Shown here piece by piece: positions 25,756 through 34,209 of a DNA stretch of 64,000 nucleotides. The notes under the pieces are model-generated. The model had not been told where the DNA came from. It searched no databases and saw nothing but the letters and a program-made list of their open reading frames with translations. This DNA comes from Dysgonamonadaceae bacterium. GTDB lineage: Bacteria > Bacteroidota > Bacteroidia > Bacteroidales > Dysgonomonadaceae. Made by a program: the position numbers and the translations under genes. Numbering within the stretch: the first letter of the stretch is position 1; the number at the start of each line of letters is the position of its first letter. The stretch is taken from positions 124,001 to 188,000 of the forward strand of contig JAIRUA010000031.1 of NCBI GenBank assembly GCA_031254645.1, read 5' to 3'.

Positions 25756-26373
25756 ATGCACAAACTAAAAAACATCATTTTCGATTTCGGCGGTGTATTA
25801 ATCGACTGGAATCCTATTTATCTCTATTCCAAAGTATTTGATACGGAAGAAGAAATAACCCACTTTCTTGAAAACATATGCAAATCCGAGTGGAATATTC
25901 AGCAAGATGCCGGACATTCATTGGCAGAAGCTACTCAATTATTACAAGTACAACACCCTGAACATAAAGAGCTAATCTCGATGTACTACGGTAGATGGGA
26001 GGAGATGCTCGGCGGCACAATCGACGAAAACGTAAAATTGATAAAGCCGCTCAAAGAAAAATACAATATTTATGGACTAACAAATTGGTCGGCAGAAACT
26101 TTGCCAATCGCAATGGCGCGATACGATTTTTTCGACAATTTAGACGGAATTGTTGTTTCGGGCGACGAAAAACTCATCAAGCCCGACCCGAAAATCTATC
26201 AAGTGCTTATCGACCGATATTCCATAAAACCCGAAGAGTCGCTATTTATTGATGATAATTTTGACAATATTGTAGCTGCACAAAAACTCGGTTTTCATAC
26301 AATTCATTTGACAAATGATGTGAATTTAGAGGAAGAATTAATGAAAATGGGAATATTACCCCCTACCCCCTAA
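25756..26373 (+). CDS. HAD-superfamily phosphatase (YihX-like)
   Basis: 205 residues. Motif I IIFDFGGVLIDWNP (nucleophile Asp, residue 11), motif II GLTNWS (Thr/Ser), motif III with Lys in EKLIKPDPKIYQVLIDRY, and motif IV FIDDNFDNI are present, as in alpha-D-glucose-1-phosphatase-like (YihX-type) HAD enzymes of class IA. Substrate unknown, probably a small sugar or nucleotide phosphate. The last residues (ILPPTP) and the stop codon come from a CCCCTA-type repeat. Confidence 0.85.
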   Translation: MHKLKNIIFDFGGVLIDWNPIYLYSKVFDTEEEITHFLENICKSEWNIQQDAGHSLAEATQLLQVQHPEHKELISMYYGRWEEMLGGTIDENVKLIKPLKEKYNIYGLTNWSAETLPIAMARYDFFDNLDGIVVSGDEKLIKPDPKIYQVLIDRYSIKPEESLFIDDNFDNIVAAQKLGFHTIHLTNDVNLEEELMKMGILPPTP

Positions 26374-26455
26374 AGAGGGAATAGTAACGTGGGTTTATTT
26401 CCCCTTCCCCATCAATTCCCGTTCCCTGCTCCTCTTTAGGGGTTAGGGGGTATTC
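26352..26455. repeat. inverted repeat, CCCCTAAAGAGG family (F), convergent gap
   Basis: Arms TACCCCCTACCCCCTAAAGAGG (26356-26378) and CCTCTTTAGGGGTTAGGGGGTA (about 26430-26451) are complementary with one mismatch, spaced by about 50 nt. The left arm encodes the end of the HAD protein. The right arm ends at the stop of the amidase gene. The GC-rich core sets this family apart from the others in the window. Confidence 0.75.
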
Positions 26456-27474
26456 TTAAAATCCGCAATCAATCCATTGGTCAACCAATTCGCCACTGCT
26501 TGTCGATTATTGTGATTCAGAATACGCTCACGGTCAAGCGCGTTCTGAAAATTACCCATCTCAATCATAATGGCAGGCGGTTTCAATTCGCGCAATATAT
26601 ATAGATTTCGATGCCCGATATGTCCGTGAAAGCCCCGATTCGGCTGATGTCTCTTATATTGCGCCTCCATTTCGCGAAGCAAAGTTCGTGATGTTCGACG
26701 ACTTTTCACATCATCAGCGTGATACATAAAAAGGTCGATTTGTGTTCGCGGATTTCTACTATCGATATGAATTTCTATCGCGCGAATGTAATTGTAATTC
26801 ACTTTATCGCGCTCGTAAAGCCTGTTTATCGCATTCACTCTTTGGCGCAATCGGTCCATTTGTCCTCGTGGAATGGGCTCACCAAGACAAGTTTGGTTTC
26901 GATGATTACGAAGAAAACGTTCATCACGAATCCCAACATTTGGCGTTTGTATAATAATGTGAACCGTTGCGCCGTGCATCATCAAATTTCGCGCAAGGCG
27001 AAGCGCAATGTCGTAATTATATTCAATTTCGTGCAACGTATGACCGCCCACACGCGTTATCGCTCCCGGATCGGGACCGCCGTGTCCGGCAATAATATAG
27101 AAAAGTGCACCACGTAGGTTGCTTGACTGTGAGGGGATTTCGCTGTACTGTCTTCCGAAAATGGAGGGATTAGTCCCTCTGCTTGTTGTCGTCTGTTGCG
27201 ATGATGTTGATGGCGAAGAATTAACACCCTCACGCAGCGGCGGAAGAATATAAGTACGTCCTAATATCAATTCGCCACGAGAATTAAGCCTTCCTTGATT
27301 CAATTCTCTGAACGCTCGCACATCACGCGGCACTTCGCGTCCGTGTCGGCGCAAAAAAGAGTAAACGCCGTCGCCGTCAATCGGTTGCGCTCTATCTTGT
27401 GCCATTACCGAAATGGTTGAAATAGCAAAAATGAATAATAAAACGGTAAAAATATGTCGATATAGCAGCTTCAT
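26443..27474 (-). CDS. N-acetylmuramoyl-L-alanine amidase (amidase_3) with LysM-like N-terminus
   Basis: 343 residues. After the signal peptide (ending SVMAQ) there is a LysM-like segment (GDGVYSFLRRHGREVPRDVRAFRELNQGRLNSRGELILGRTYILPP, about 33-80). It is followed by the zinc amidase domain with FYIIAGHGGPDPGAI (His), HEIEYNYDIALRLA (Glu), EIHIDSRN (His) and PAIMIEMGNFQN (catalytic Glu). It should cut the muramic acid-peptide bond in the periplasm, e.g. during division. The start at 27474 is the first Met before the signal peptide. Confidence 0.9.
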   Translation of the reverse strand: MKLLYRHIFTVLLFIFAISTISVMAQDRAQPIDGDGVYSFLRRHGREVPRDVRAFRELNQGRLNSRGELILGRTYILPPLREGVNSSPSTSSQQTTTSRGTNPSIFGRQYSEIPSQSSNLRGALFYIIAGHGGPDPGAITRVGGHTLHEIEYNYDIALRLARNLMMHGATVHIIIQTPNVGIRDERFLRNHRNQTCLGEPIPRGQMDRLRQRVNAINRLYERDKVNYNYIRAIEIHIDSRNPRTQIDLFMYHADDVKSRRTSRTLLREMEAQYKRHQPNRGFHGHIGHRNLYILRELKPPAIMIEMGNFQNALDRERILNHNNRQAVANWLTNGLIADFKNTP

Positions 27475-27594
27475 TTTGCTGTGCAAGAAACTTTTAGGTA
27501 ACAAAAATAATCATTTTCTCGCATTCTCTTTTATATAAAAGAGGCTATAACACAATTTAATCTTTATTCAACGCACCGCACCGATTTTATTTAC

Positions 27595-27602
27595 TACCTT
27601 TG
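27595..27602 (+). promoter_or_regulatory. -7 promoter element of metK
   Basis: TACCTTTG matches TAnnTTTG. Transcription would begin around 27607, placing the riboswitch at the very 5' end of a leader of about 170 nt. A clear TTTG -33 box is not seen at the right distance. Confidence 0.55.
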
Positions 27603-27620
27603 CACCGTCAAGAATTAAAA

Positions 27621-27675
27621 CAATGTGGACAAATTTGAGCTGATTGCAACCACAGAAAAAAATGCTAAAACCAAC
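27621..27675 (+). ncRNA. SAM-II (SAM-alpha, metA-motif) riboswitch in the metK leader
   Basis: The sequence has the parts of the SAM-II aptamer in order: P1 5' strand GTGG (27625-27628), loop segment AAATTTGAGCTGATTGCA, P1 3' strand CCAC (27650-27653), then an A-rich linker and the conserved GCTAAA (27664-27669), which pairs back into the loop to form the H-type pseudoknot. This matches the well-known form GTGG...ATTTGAGCC...TTGCAGCCACG...CGCTAAA. It lies just after the metK promoter, so binding of S-adenosylmethionine would control metK. The conserved sequence tail also suggests regulation at the translation level, though the ATG is about 100 nt away. Confidence 0.85.
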
Positions 27676-27776
27676 ACTTTTCTGCATTTCTATCTTATTT
27701 CATTGCACACTCTCTTTCTCATCCATATTGTTTAACAGATTGATTATAAATTAATTTGCTTACAACAATAAAAAAT

Positions 27777-29081
27777 ATGAACTATTTATTCACCTCCGAA
27801 TCGGTGTCCGAAGGGCACCCTGACAAAGTAGCTGACCAAATATCAGATGCACTACTTGACGAGTTTTTGGCGCACGACCCCAACTCAAAAGTAGCTTGCG
27901 AAACACTAGTAACCACCGGACAGGTGGTGCTGGCAGGAGAAGTAAAATCCAAAGCCTACATAGATGCTGCCGAAATAGCGCGCGATGTGATTGCCAAAAT
28001 CGGCTACACAAAAAGCGAATATCGTTTTGAAGCACAATCGTGTGGCGTGTTTTCGAGCATTCACGAACAGTCTGTCGATATCAATCGCGGTGTAGATCAC
28101 AAAGAAGATCCGATGGAACAAGGCGCAGGCGACCAAGGAATGATGTTTGGCTACGCTACCAATGAAACTGATAATTATATGCCGCTTCCGCTCGATTTGA
28201 GTCACGCGCTTTTGGTAGAATTAGCAAACATTCGCAAAAACGAATTGCATTTGATGCCCTATCTTCGTCCCGATTCAAAATCGCAAGTAACAGTAGAATA
28301 TGCGCCCGACGGAACACCGTTGCGCATTGACACGATTGTGATTTCTACACAGCACGACGAATTTGAAACGCCCAAAGACGACTCTTTTGAAGCCGCATTA
28401 ATAACCGACGAAAAAATGCGCTCACGCATCGAACTCGATATGCGCAAAATATTGATTCCGCGCGTTCAAGCAAAATATAAACGCAGAAAAGATGTACATA
28501 AACTTTTCGAAGGCAATATTAAATACCACGTAAATCCCACCGGAAAATTCGTTATCGGCGGTCCGCACGGCGACACAGGATTGACCGGACGAAAAATCAT
28601 CGTAGACACGTACGGCGGAAAAGCATCGCATGGCGGTGGCGCGTTTTCGGGAAAAGATCCTTCAAAAGTTGACCGCTCGGCGGCTTATGCAGCACGACAT
28701 ATTGCGAAAAATTTGGTGGCGGCAGGCGTTGCACCCGAAGTACTTATTCAAGTTTCGTACGCTATCGGCATTGCCGAGCCGATGAACATCTACGTGAACA
28801 CGTATGGCAAAAGCAACGTTGCACTGTCCGACGGCGAAATCACAGAAAAAGTACGATTATTATTCGATATGCGTCCAAAAGCTATCGAAAATCGCTTGAA
28901 TCTTCGTAAACCAATTTATTCGGAAACAGCCGCTTACGGACATATGGGACGTGAGCCGCAAAAAATAAAAAAAATATTTAAATCACGCTACATTCCTCAC
29001 CCGATGACTATTGAAGTAGAGCTATTTACGTGGGAGAAATTGGATTATGTGGATAAAATAAAAACTGCGTTTAATTTATAA
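27777..29081 (+). CDS. metK: S-adenosylmethionine synthetase
   Basis: Makes S-adenosylmethionine from methionine and ATP. The 434 residues start [28 protein letters not shown], and the signatures [15 protein letters not shown] and [19 protein letters not shown] are complete. The length is of the longer Bacteroidota form. The gene has its own promoter and a SAM-II type riboswitch in the leader, giving product feedback. An in-frame codon upstream at 27756 would add seven residues not seen in the family. Confidence 0.97.
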   Translation: MNYLFTSESVSEGHPDKVADQISDALLDEFLAHDPNSKVACETLVTTGQVVLAGEVKSKAYIDAAEIARDVIAKIGYTKSEYRFEAQSCGVFSSIHEQSVDINRGVDHKEDPMEQGAGDQGMMFGYATNETDNYMPLPLDLSHALLVELANIRKNELHLMPYLRPDSKSQVTVEYAPDGTPLRIDTIVISTQHDEFETPKDDSFEAALITDEKMRSRIELDMRKILIPRVQAKYKRRKDVHKLFEGNIKYHVNPTGKFVIGGPHGDTGLTGRKIIVDTYGGKASHGGGAFSGKDPSKVDRSAAYAARHIAKNLVAAGVAPEVLIQVSYAIGIAEPMNIYVNTYGKSNVALSDGEITEKVRLLFDMRPKAIENRLNLRKPIYSETAAYGHMGREPQKIKKIFKSRYIPHPMTIEVELFTWEKLDYVDKIKTAFNL

Positions 29082-29082
29082 T

Positions 29083-29158
29083 ATGCTAATAAATAATGTG
29101 CTAATGTGCAAATCCAATGCAATATCTAAAATTAGCACATTGGCATATTAGCACATTG
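29083..29158. repeat. inverted repeat, GTGCTAAT family (A), metK to LOG gene
   Basis: Left arm ATGCTAATAAATAATGTGCTAATGTGC (about 29083-29110) and right arm TTAGCACATTGGCATATTAGCACATTG (29130-29157) are imperfectly complementary. The repeat begins right at the metK stop and ends 4 nt before the next ATG. Confidence 0.75.
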
Positions 29159-29161
29159 TTT

Positions 29162-29761
29162 ATGATGAAAGAAAAAAATATACACGTATGCGTTTATTGC
29201 GCATCAAGTCCCGATATTAGCACCATCTATTTAGATGCCGCAACACAATTAGGGCAATTGCTTGCCGAAAACAAAATAACTTGTATCAATGGTGCAGGTA
29301 AACAAGGATTGATGGGTGCGATAAATAATTCGATTCTTCTGCACGGTGGAAAAGTGTGCGGCATTATTCCGCAGTTTATGGTCGAAAATGGCTGGTGTCA
29401 CACCGAATTGTCGGAAATAATCGTTACTGAAACGATGCACGAGCGCAAAGCACAAATGGCTCGTTCAGCTGATGCCATTATCGCCCTACCGGGCGGATTG
29501 GGCACACTTGAAGAATTAGCGGAAATCATCACGTGGAAACAACTCGGATTGTATAAAAATCCGGTTATTATTTTAAATATCAACGGATATTACGATTCGC
29601 TTTTGACATTTTTCGAAACAATGATGAGCGAAAAATTTATGAGCGAAAACTATCGTAATTTGTGGCAAGTTGCCGGAACGCTGGAAGAAGCAATGGAAAT
29701 GTTGAAAAATATTGAGGAATGGAGTCCTAACTTTTCGAAATATCCCAAAAAAGAGTTGTAA
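29162..29761 (+). CDS. LOG family protein (TIGR00730)
   Basis: 199 residues with the Rossmann-like fold of LOG proteins (cytokinin riboside 5'-monophosphate phosphoribohydrolase-like): VCVYCASSPDI at the start, INGAGKQGLMGAINNSILLHGG, and the active-site PGGLGTLEELAEIITWKQLG (PGGxGTxxE). Bacterial members cleave ribose phosphate from nucleoside 5'-monophosphates; the natural substrate here is unknown. Two Met codons in tandem (29162, 29165) could start it. It follows metK after a repeat. Confidence 0.9.
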   Translation: MMKEKNIHVCVYCASSPDISTIYLDAATQLGQLLAENKITCINGAGKQGLMGAINNSILLHGGKVCGIIPQFMVENGWCHTELSEIIVTETMHERKAQMARSADAIIALPGGLGTLEELAEIITWKQLGLYKNPVIILNINGYYDSLLTFFETMMSEKFMSENYRNLWQVAGTLEEAMEMLKNIEEWSPNFSKYPKKEL

Positions 29762-29776
29762 ATTTGTATCTTTATT

Positions 29777-29868
29777 TATTTACGATTTTAGATTTACGGT
29801 TTTAGATTTGTAGAGAGACTGCATTTTCAATCGTAAATCCAAAATCGTAAATCCAAAATCGTAAATTA
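29777..29868. repeat. inverted repeat, TAAAATCGTAAATC family (B), LOG gene to DUF4271 gene
   Basis: Left arm TTTACGATTTTAGATTTACGG (from 29780) and right arm ATCGTAAATCC AAAATCGTAAATCC units (29829-29866) pair over about 30 nt. The right arm runs into the first codon of the DUF4271 frame. Confidence 0.8.
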
Positions 29869-30758
29869 TTTTTCCTCTTGATACGATACAGCAACAAGAC
29901 AGCATTCCTTTTTTCTTAAAAACGGAAGAGCTTCTGCTACTCCCCGATTCTGTTACTACTAATGGTTTCGGGGCTTTCGAGCATTTACCTACAACTTCCT
30001 CCCGTGTACTTTTCGATTACGATGCTATCACATCGGCAGAAATAATCGTAACCGGAAAAGAAGGACTTTCCCTTCCCTTTCCGCTGCTCACCGAAAGCCT
30101 TTTTTTTCTCGTTTTTCTCTCGCTCTTTTTGCTGTTTTCTCTTGTTTTTCGAAAAGAAGGTTTCGGAATAATCGCAGATTTGAAAGGTTATTTTTTACCC
30201 CGAAATAAAAATGCGACGGGCTATTCCGACCAAGTAACTTCTGCCAAAGTGCGAAGTGATGCTTTTTTCATACTGCAAGCCGCTGTAATTATTAGCGTTA
30301 CTGCTTTCATTTTTTCATTAAAAGAGGATTGGTGGCAACTCTCGTTTGAAATAAACGCTCTTGTTTTTATTGGAATTTTCGTCATCATTTTGACCTTCTT
30401 CGGATTGAAATATTTGATGTATAAAATCATCGGAATGTTCTTCTTACGCGACGAGATAAATGATTGGATAGCGCATTATTTTGGTATTGTAAAAATGCTC
30501 GGCGCACTGCTCTTTATCCCTGTCATTCTTTACATTTACTTGGGAGAATTAAGGGGAATTATATATATATCAACTATTATAATTTTTTTTATTAGCAGAG
30601 TTGTCATTATTGCCAAGTTATTAAACATTTTTGTTAAAAATAAAATCGGCTTGTTTTACTTTTTTGTGTACCTTTGCGGCACTGAAATTGCGCCCTATAT
30701 TTTGTACTTCAAAGGGGTGTTTTTGCTAACAAGTATTGTAGGTAACATCATTTTATGA
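29865..30758 (+). CDS. DUF4271 family membrane protein, apparently with an ATT start
   Basis: The frame has an N-terminal exported-looking region (DTIQQQDSIPFFLKTEE, LLLLPDSV) and membrane helices from about residue 80 (FFLVFLSLFLLFSLVF), with the DUF4271 core YFLPRNKNATGYSDQVTSAKVRSDAFFILQAAVI. The open frame begins at 29865 after a TAA, and the first ATG is only at 30129, inside the first helix. The natural start must be upstream: ATT 29865, next to the repeat, is the best placed. The gene ends overlapping hemD by 4 nt. DUF4271-hemD order is conserved in Bacteroidales. Confidence 0.7.
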   Translation: MIFPLDTIQQQDSIPFFLKTEELLLLPDSVTTNGFGAFEHLPTTSSRVLFDYDAITSAEIIVTGKEGLSLPFPLLTESLFFLVFLSLFLLFSLVFRKEGFGIIADLKGYFLPRNKNATGYSDQVTSAKVRSDAFFILQAAVIISVTAFIFSLKEDWWQLSFEINALVFIGIFVIILTFFGLKYLMYKIIGMFFLRDEINDWIAHYFGIVKMLGALLFIPVILYIYLGELRGIIYISTIIIFFISRVVIIAKLLNIFVKNKIGLFYFFVYLCGTEIAPYILYFKGVFLLTSIVGNIIL

Positions 30759-31522
30759 ACGCTCGGAAAGTAAAGAAAATTCTTGTTTCTCAACCGAAAC
30801 CAAATGGCGACAAATCGCCCTATTTTGACATTGCCGAAAAGTACGGTGTCGAAATCGTATTTCATCCCTTCATCAGGGTTGAGAGGGTGTCTATGAAAGA
30901 GTTTCGCCAACAACGAATCAATATTTTGGATTTTACGGGCATCGTGCTTACCGCAAGAACAGCGGTAGATAAATTTTTTTCGTTTTGCGAAGAACAACGA
31001 ATCACTGTACCCGAAACAATGAAATATTTCTGCATTTCCGAATCAGTTGCACTGTATTTACAAAAATATATCGTTTACCGCAAAAGAAAGATTTTTTTCA
31101 GTCAAACCGGAAAAATCGAAGGGTTGAACAACGCTTTAACAAAACATTCTAAGGAAAAATTTCTTTTCCCCGTGCCCGAAGAACATAACGATGAAGCTGC
31201 TGCTTTTCTCGATGAGAAAAAGCTCAAATACGAAAAAAGTGTGATGTATCGTACTGTGAGTAACGAATTTATCACAGGCGAGAATATCAAAGACTACGAT
31301 ATGGCAATTTTTTTCAGTCCATTGGGCATTCAATCGCTTTTCAAAAATTTCCCTGATTTCGAACAAAGCGATATGGCAATCGGCTGTTTTGGCGCCACTG
31401 TGGTAAAAACGATTGAAGATGCCGGATTGCGATTGGATTGCAATGCACCGCATCCTGATTATCCATCAATGACGGCAGCTCTTGAAGCATTCTTGAAAGA
31501 GAATCATAAAAAGCACAAGTAA
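30755..31522 (+). CDS. hemD: uroporphyrinogen-III synthase-like protein
   Basis: 255 residues with the two-domain HemD pattern: KKILVSQPKPNGDKSPYFDIAEKYGVEIVFHPFI, then ILDFTGIVLTARTAVDKFFSF (the 'T-R-N-AV' region), and AIFFSPLGIQSLFKNFPDF, AIGCFGATVVKTIEDAGL, and HPDYPSMTAALEAFL at the C-terminus. The family cyclises hydroxymethylbilane in tetrapyrrole synthesis. No other heme genes are nearby, and sequence conservation in this family is low, so activity is inferred. Its ATG overlaps the DUF4271 stop (ATGA), so they are coupled. Confidence 0.8.
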   Translation: MNARKVKKILVSQPKPNGDKSPYFDIAEKYGVEIVFHPFIRVERVSMKEFRQQRINILDFTGIVLTARTAVDKFFSFCEEQRITVPETMKYFCISESVALYLQKYIVYRKRKIFFSQTGKIEGLNNALTKHSKEKFLFPVPEEHNDEAAAFLDEKKLKYEKSVMYRTVSNEFITGENIKDYDMAIFFSPLGIQSLFKNFPDFEQSDMAIGCFGATVVKTIEDAGLRLDCNAPHPDYPSMTAALEAFLKENHKKHK

Positions 31523-31596
31523 TTTTAGATTTTAGATTGACGATTTACGATTGAATTTCACGTACTTTGCAAATCTAAAATCGAAAATCGAAAATC
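31521..31596. repeat. inverted repeat, TAAAATCGAAAATC variant (B), hemD to rnpA
   Basis: Left arm ATTTTAGATTTTAGATTGACG (from 31521) and right arm AAATCTAAAATCGAAAATCGAAAATC (31571-31596) pair imperfectly. It begins at the hemD stop and ends 2 nt before the rnpA ATG. Confidence 0.75.
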
Positions 31597-31598
31597 CT

Positions 31599-31988
31599 AT
31601 GTGCTTCACATTCAGCAAAAAAGAACGTATTACAAGCGAAAAAAGAGTGGAAACACTTTTTTCCGATGGACAATCATTTGTCGCCTATCCACTGCGGGTA
31701 GTTTTCTTGAAAATGGAGCCAACGAAAGATTTACCCGCTGTTTCGATACTCATCAGTGTACCCAAAAAGAGAATAAAACGAGCAGTGCACCGCAACAGAT
31801 TGAAAAGGCTTATTCGCGAAACATACCGTTTAAATAAGCATCTGATTGATGCAAAAGATTGTCGTTTAGACATTTCATTCATTTACGTAAAAGATGAATT
31901 ATCAGACTACGCCACCATTGAGAAAGGAATGAAAAAAGCGCTTAGTGGATTGACGCAACAGATTGAGAAACAACAAAATCAATGCTAA
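31599..31988 (+). CDS. rnpA: ribonuclease P protein component
   Basis: 129 residues with the RnpA fold: [21 protein letters not shown] at the N-terminus and the RNR signature [22 protein letters not shown] (about 62-83), which binds the catalytic RNA. It supports tRNA 5' maturation. Start 31599 is placed straight after the repeat; an in-frame extension upstream runs through the repeat and is unlikely. It overlaps yidD by 7 nt, the usual rnpA-yidD coupling. Confidence 0.93.
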   Translation: MCFTFSKKERITSEKRVETLFSDGQSFVAYPLRVVFLKMEPTKDLPAVSILISVPKKRIKRAVHRNRLKRLIRETYRLNKHLIDAKDCRLDISFIYVKDELSDYATIEKGMKKALSGLTQQIEKQQNQC

Positions 31989-32242
31989 AAACGTTGAAGA
32001 AAATACTAATTTGGGTTTTGCTATTACCCGTTTATTTTTATCGCACGGTTATTTCGCCGCTTACACCGCCAAGTTGCCGATATACCCCCACTTGCTCGCA
32101 ATATACAATAGAAGCATTGAAAAAACACGGACCTTTTAAAGGTTCGTATTTATCCGCCAAACGCATTTTGAGTTGTAATCCTTGGGGTGGCTCGGGTTAT
32201 GACCCTGTACCGGAAGTGAAACCAAAACGGATTGATACATAA
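31982..32242 (+). CDS. yidD: membrane protein insertion efficiency factor YidD
   Basis: 86 residues with the YidD hallmarks: [42 protein letters not shown] and [20 protein letters not shown]. The three conserved Cys and the amphipathic start fit a peripheral inner-membrane protein that aids YidC-dependent insertion. It overlaps rnpA and is followed at once by a TatD gene. Confidence 0.95.
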   Translation: MLKTLKKILIWVLLLPVYFYRTVISPLTPPSCRYTPTCSQYTIEALKKHGPFKGSYLSAKRILSCNPWGGSGYDPVPEVKPKRIDT

Positions 32243-32246
32243 TAAG

Positions 32247-32936
32247 ATGGAACTGTACGACATACATACCCACCAAGTTCTTCTCGGAAACAGCGATGAA
32301 TCATACCGTTCGTGTATTCTCAACGTCTATCCGTTTGAATTTGAAACTGCAAAAGAGTTGTACAAACAATATGCTTTTTCGTGCGGAATCCATCCTTGGT
32401 ATTCCGAAAATAGTGATATGCAAATGACTTATCTGTCGAAAATTGCAAGCGACCCAAGCATTGTAGCCATTGGCGAAACAGGGCTTGATAAATTAAAAGG
32501 CGCCTCGTTTGACGTGCAAATAGCTGTCTTCAAAAAGCACATCGAATTATCGGAAAAGCTACAAAAACCGGTTATCGTTCACTGCGTGAAAGCGTGGGAA
32601 GATTTAATTCGCGTGCACCGTGAAACAAAACCAACACAACCGTGGATTATTCACGGCTATCGTGGCAAACCTGAACTAACAAAACAACTTATAAAAGAAA
32701 AATTAATGTTTTCTGTAGGCGAAAAAATTAATTCTCAATCGATGCCGTTGATTCCGATTGATTCGCTTTTTTGCGAAACTGATGAGGGCGAAATGAATAT
32801 TCAAGAAGTATATTTTCAAGTAGCAAAAGCTGTGAATATGAACGTGGGAACGTTTGCCGGTAAAATTGCGGAAAACGCACATCGTGTATTCCCAACATTG
32901 GAAACACCGAAAGCGTATAAGTTGAAAAAGAATTAG
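32247..32936 (+). CDS. TatD family metal-dependent hydrolase
   Basis: 229 residues, a TIM-barrel DNase/amidohydrolase-like protein. Metal-binding pieces: YDIHTHQ (HxH), IGETGLDKLKG (Glu), VIVHCVKAWEDLI (His), WIIHGYRG (His) and the C-terminal FCETDEG (Asp). The protein is shorter than E. coli TatD but normal for the Bacteroidota form found beside yidD. ATG 32247 is 4 nt after the yidD stop. Confidence 0.85.
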   Translation: MELYDIHTHQVLLGNSDESYRSCILNVYPFEFETAKELYKQYAFSCGIHPWYSENSDMQMTYLSKIASDPSIVAIGETGLDKLKGASFDVQIAVFKKHIELSEKLQKPVIVHCVKAWEDLIRVHRETKPTQPWIIHGYRGKPELTKQLIKEKLMFSVGEKINSQSMPLIPIDSLFCETDEGEMNIQEVYFQVAKAVNMNVGTFAGKIAENAHRVFPTLETPKAYKLKKN

Positions 32937-32941
32937 AATAT

Positions 32942-33334
32942 TTAGTTTTTCACCTTTTCTTTCGAAACCGGCTCTGACATAGAAAGTTTTCCATTGTATC
33001 TACCGCCCATTTCTATTTCGATGATCTCTGTTTGAATATCGCCATTCACAACGCCACAATTTCTTATTATCAGCTCTTTGCAGATAATATTTCCGGTAAT
33101 ATTTCCATAGACGACTATGTGATCGCTGTTTATATCGCCTTCCACGTGCGCCTTTTCACCTAAAACGATGCCTTGCTTGAGCGAAACGTTTCCTTTTACT
33201 TTTCCGTCAATCCGAACAACGCTGTCGCCTTTCATATCGCCCATGAACACAATATCTGCACCCAAAATAGTAGTAATGGGCATTGTATCTATTTTTGAAG
33301 AAGAGAGCGTTTTTGTTTTTTTATCGTTAAACAT
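32942..33334 (-). CDS. bactofilin
   Basis: 130 residues with the right-handed beta-helix pattern of bactofilins (DUF583): GADIVFMGDMKGDSVVRIDGKVKGNVSLKQGIVLGEKAHVEGDINSDHIVVYGNITGNI. Bactofilins self-assemble into filaments without nucleotides and help set cell shape. It lies 50 nt after an M23 peptidase gene on the same strand, a known functional pairing in other phyla. ATG 33334 (MFNDKKTK) is taken as the start; a longer frame begins only with TTG. Confidence 0.9.
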   Translation of the reverse strand: MFNDKKTKTLSSSKIDTMPITTILGADIVFMGDMKGDSVVRIDGKVKGNVSLKQGIVLGEKAHVEGDINSDHIVVYGNITGNIICKELIIRNCGVVNGDIQTEIIEIEMGGRYNGKLSMSEPVSKEKVKN

Positions 33335-33384
33335 TTTACTAATAGATTTAATAGATTGAGTTTGTTTGATTTTATTTCGTGATA

Positions 33385-34209
33385 TCAATCAATATCTAAA
33401 CTAAAGTAATCGGCGGGATTTAATCGTCCGTCAGAGCTAATGATTTCGTAATGCAAGTGCGGTCCGGTAGTCCGCCCCGTATTACCGAGTCTTCCGATAA
33501 ATTCGCCTGCTCGCACTTCTTGTCCCACCGCTACATCTATGGAAGAGAGATGTCCGTAGAGCGTTCTCAAATCATTTTCGTGCTTGATAATGACTGTTCT
33601 ACCATATAAACCTTTCCACTCGGCAAGCTCTACTACGCCGGCAGCGGTACTTCTAATAGTGTCGCCAGTAACTCCTCTAAAATCTACTCCGGTGTGAAAT
33701 TGAGCACCACGTCTCGAAAACGGATTGCGACGATAACCGAAACTTGAAGAAATTTCGCCATCGTGTGGCACTCCCAACGGCACAAACTCAATGGTACGCT
33801 CCATTTCATTGAGTTGTTGTACATAAAATTCGGCAACGCCATTGATGTCGATTATTTCAAAATCGGGACCACCACCCACATTGTCCATTCGTATTTCAGC
33901 TAATCCGCGTTCTTGCAAAAAGCTATTAATCCGATAAATACTTTCGTCAATAGATTGAAACGATTGTTTCGCTCGTGCTACATTAATCGCATTTTTGACG
34001 TTATTTGCTTGTGCCAATTCCTCTCTGTAATGTTCGCTTGTAAGGTGATGTATCAACACACCTGTTACACAAATCAAACAAACAATAATAGAGACAAGAA
34101 AGAGTAAATATTTTTTCCAACCACGCAAAACCTGAGTAGGCACTTGTACTACTCCTTGGTTCTCCCCGTGAGTGTTTACTAATAAGACTGATGTTTTATG
34201 AATACGCAT
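33385..34209 (-). CDS. membrane-anchored M23 family peptidase (LytM-like)
   Basis: 274 residues: one N-terminal membrane helix (KKYLLFLVSIIVCLICVTGVLI, about 32-53), a helical linker, then the M23 domain with zinc ligands in FHTGVDF and TGPHLHYEI. It should cut peptidoglycan peptides in the periplasm, anchored to the inner membrane. Its gene precedes the bactofilin gene, so the pair is likely to localise wall hydrolysis for cell shape (inference from the H. pylori CcmA-Csd1 and similar systems). Confidence 0.88.
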   Translation of the reverse strand: MRIHKTSVLLVNTHGENQGVVQVPTQVLRGWKKYLLFLVSIIVCLICVTGVLIHHLTSEHYREELAQANNVKNAINVARAKQSFQSIDESIYRINSFLQERGLAEIRMDNVGGGPDFEIIDINGVAEFYVQQLNEMERTIEFVPLGVPHDGEISSSFGYRRNPFSRRGAQFHTGVDFRGVTGDTIRSTAAGVVELAEWKGLYGRTVIIKHENDLRTLYGHLSSIDVAVGQEVRAGEFIGRLGNTGRTTGPHLHYEIISSDGRLNPADYFSLDID

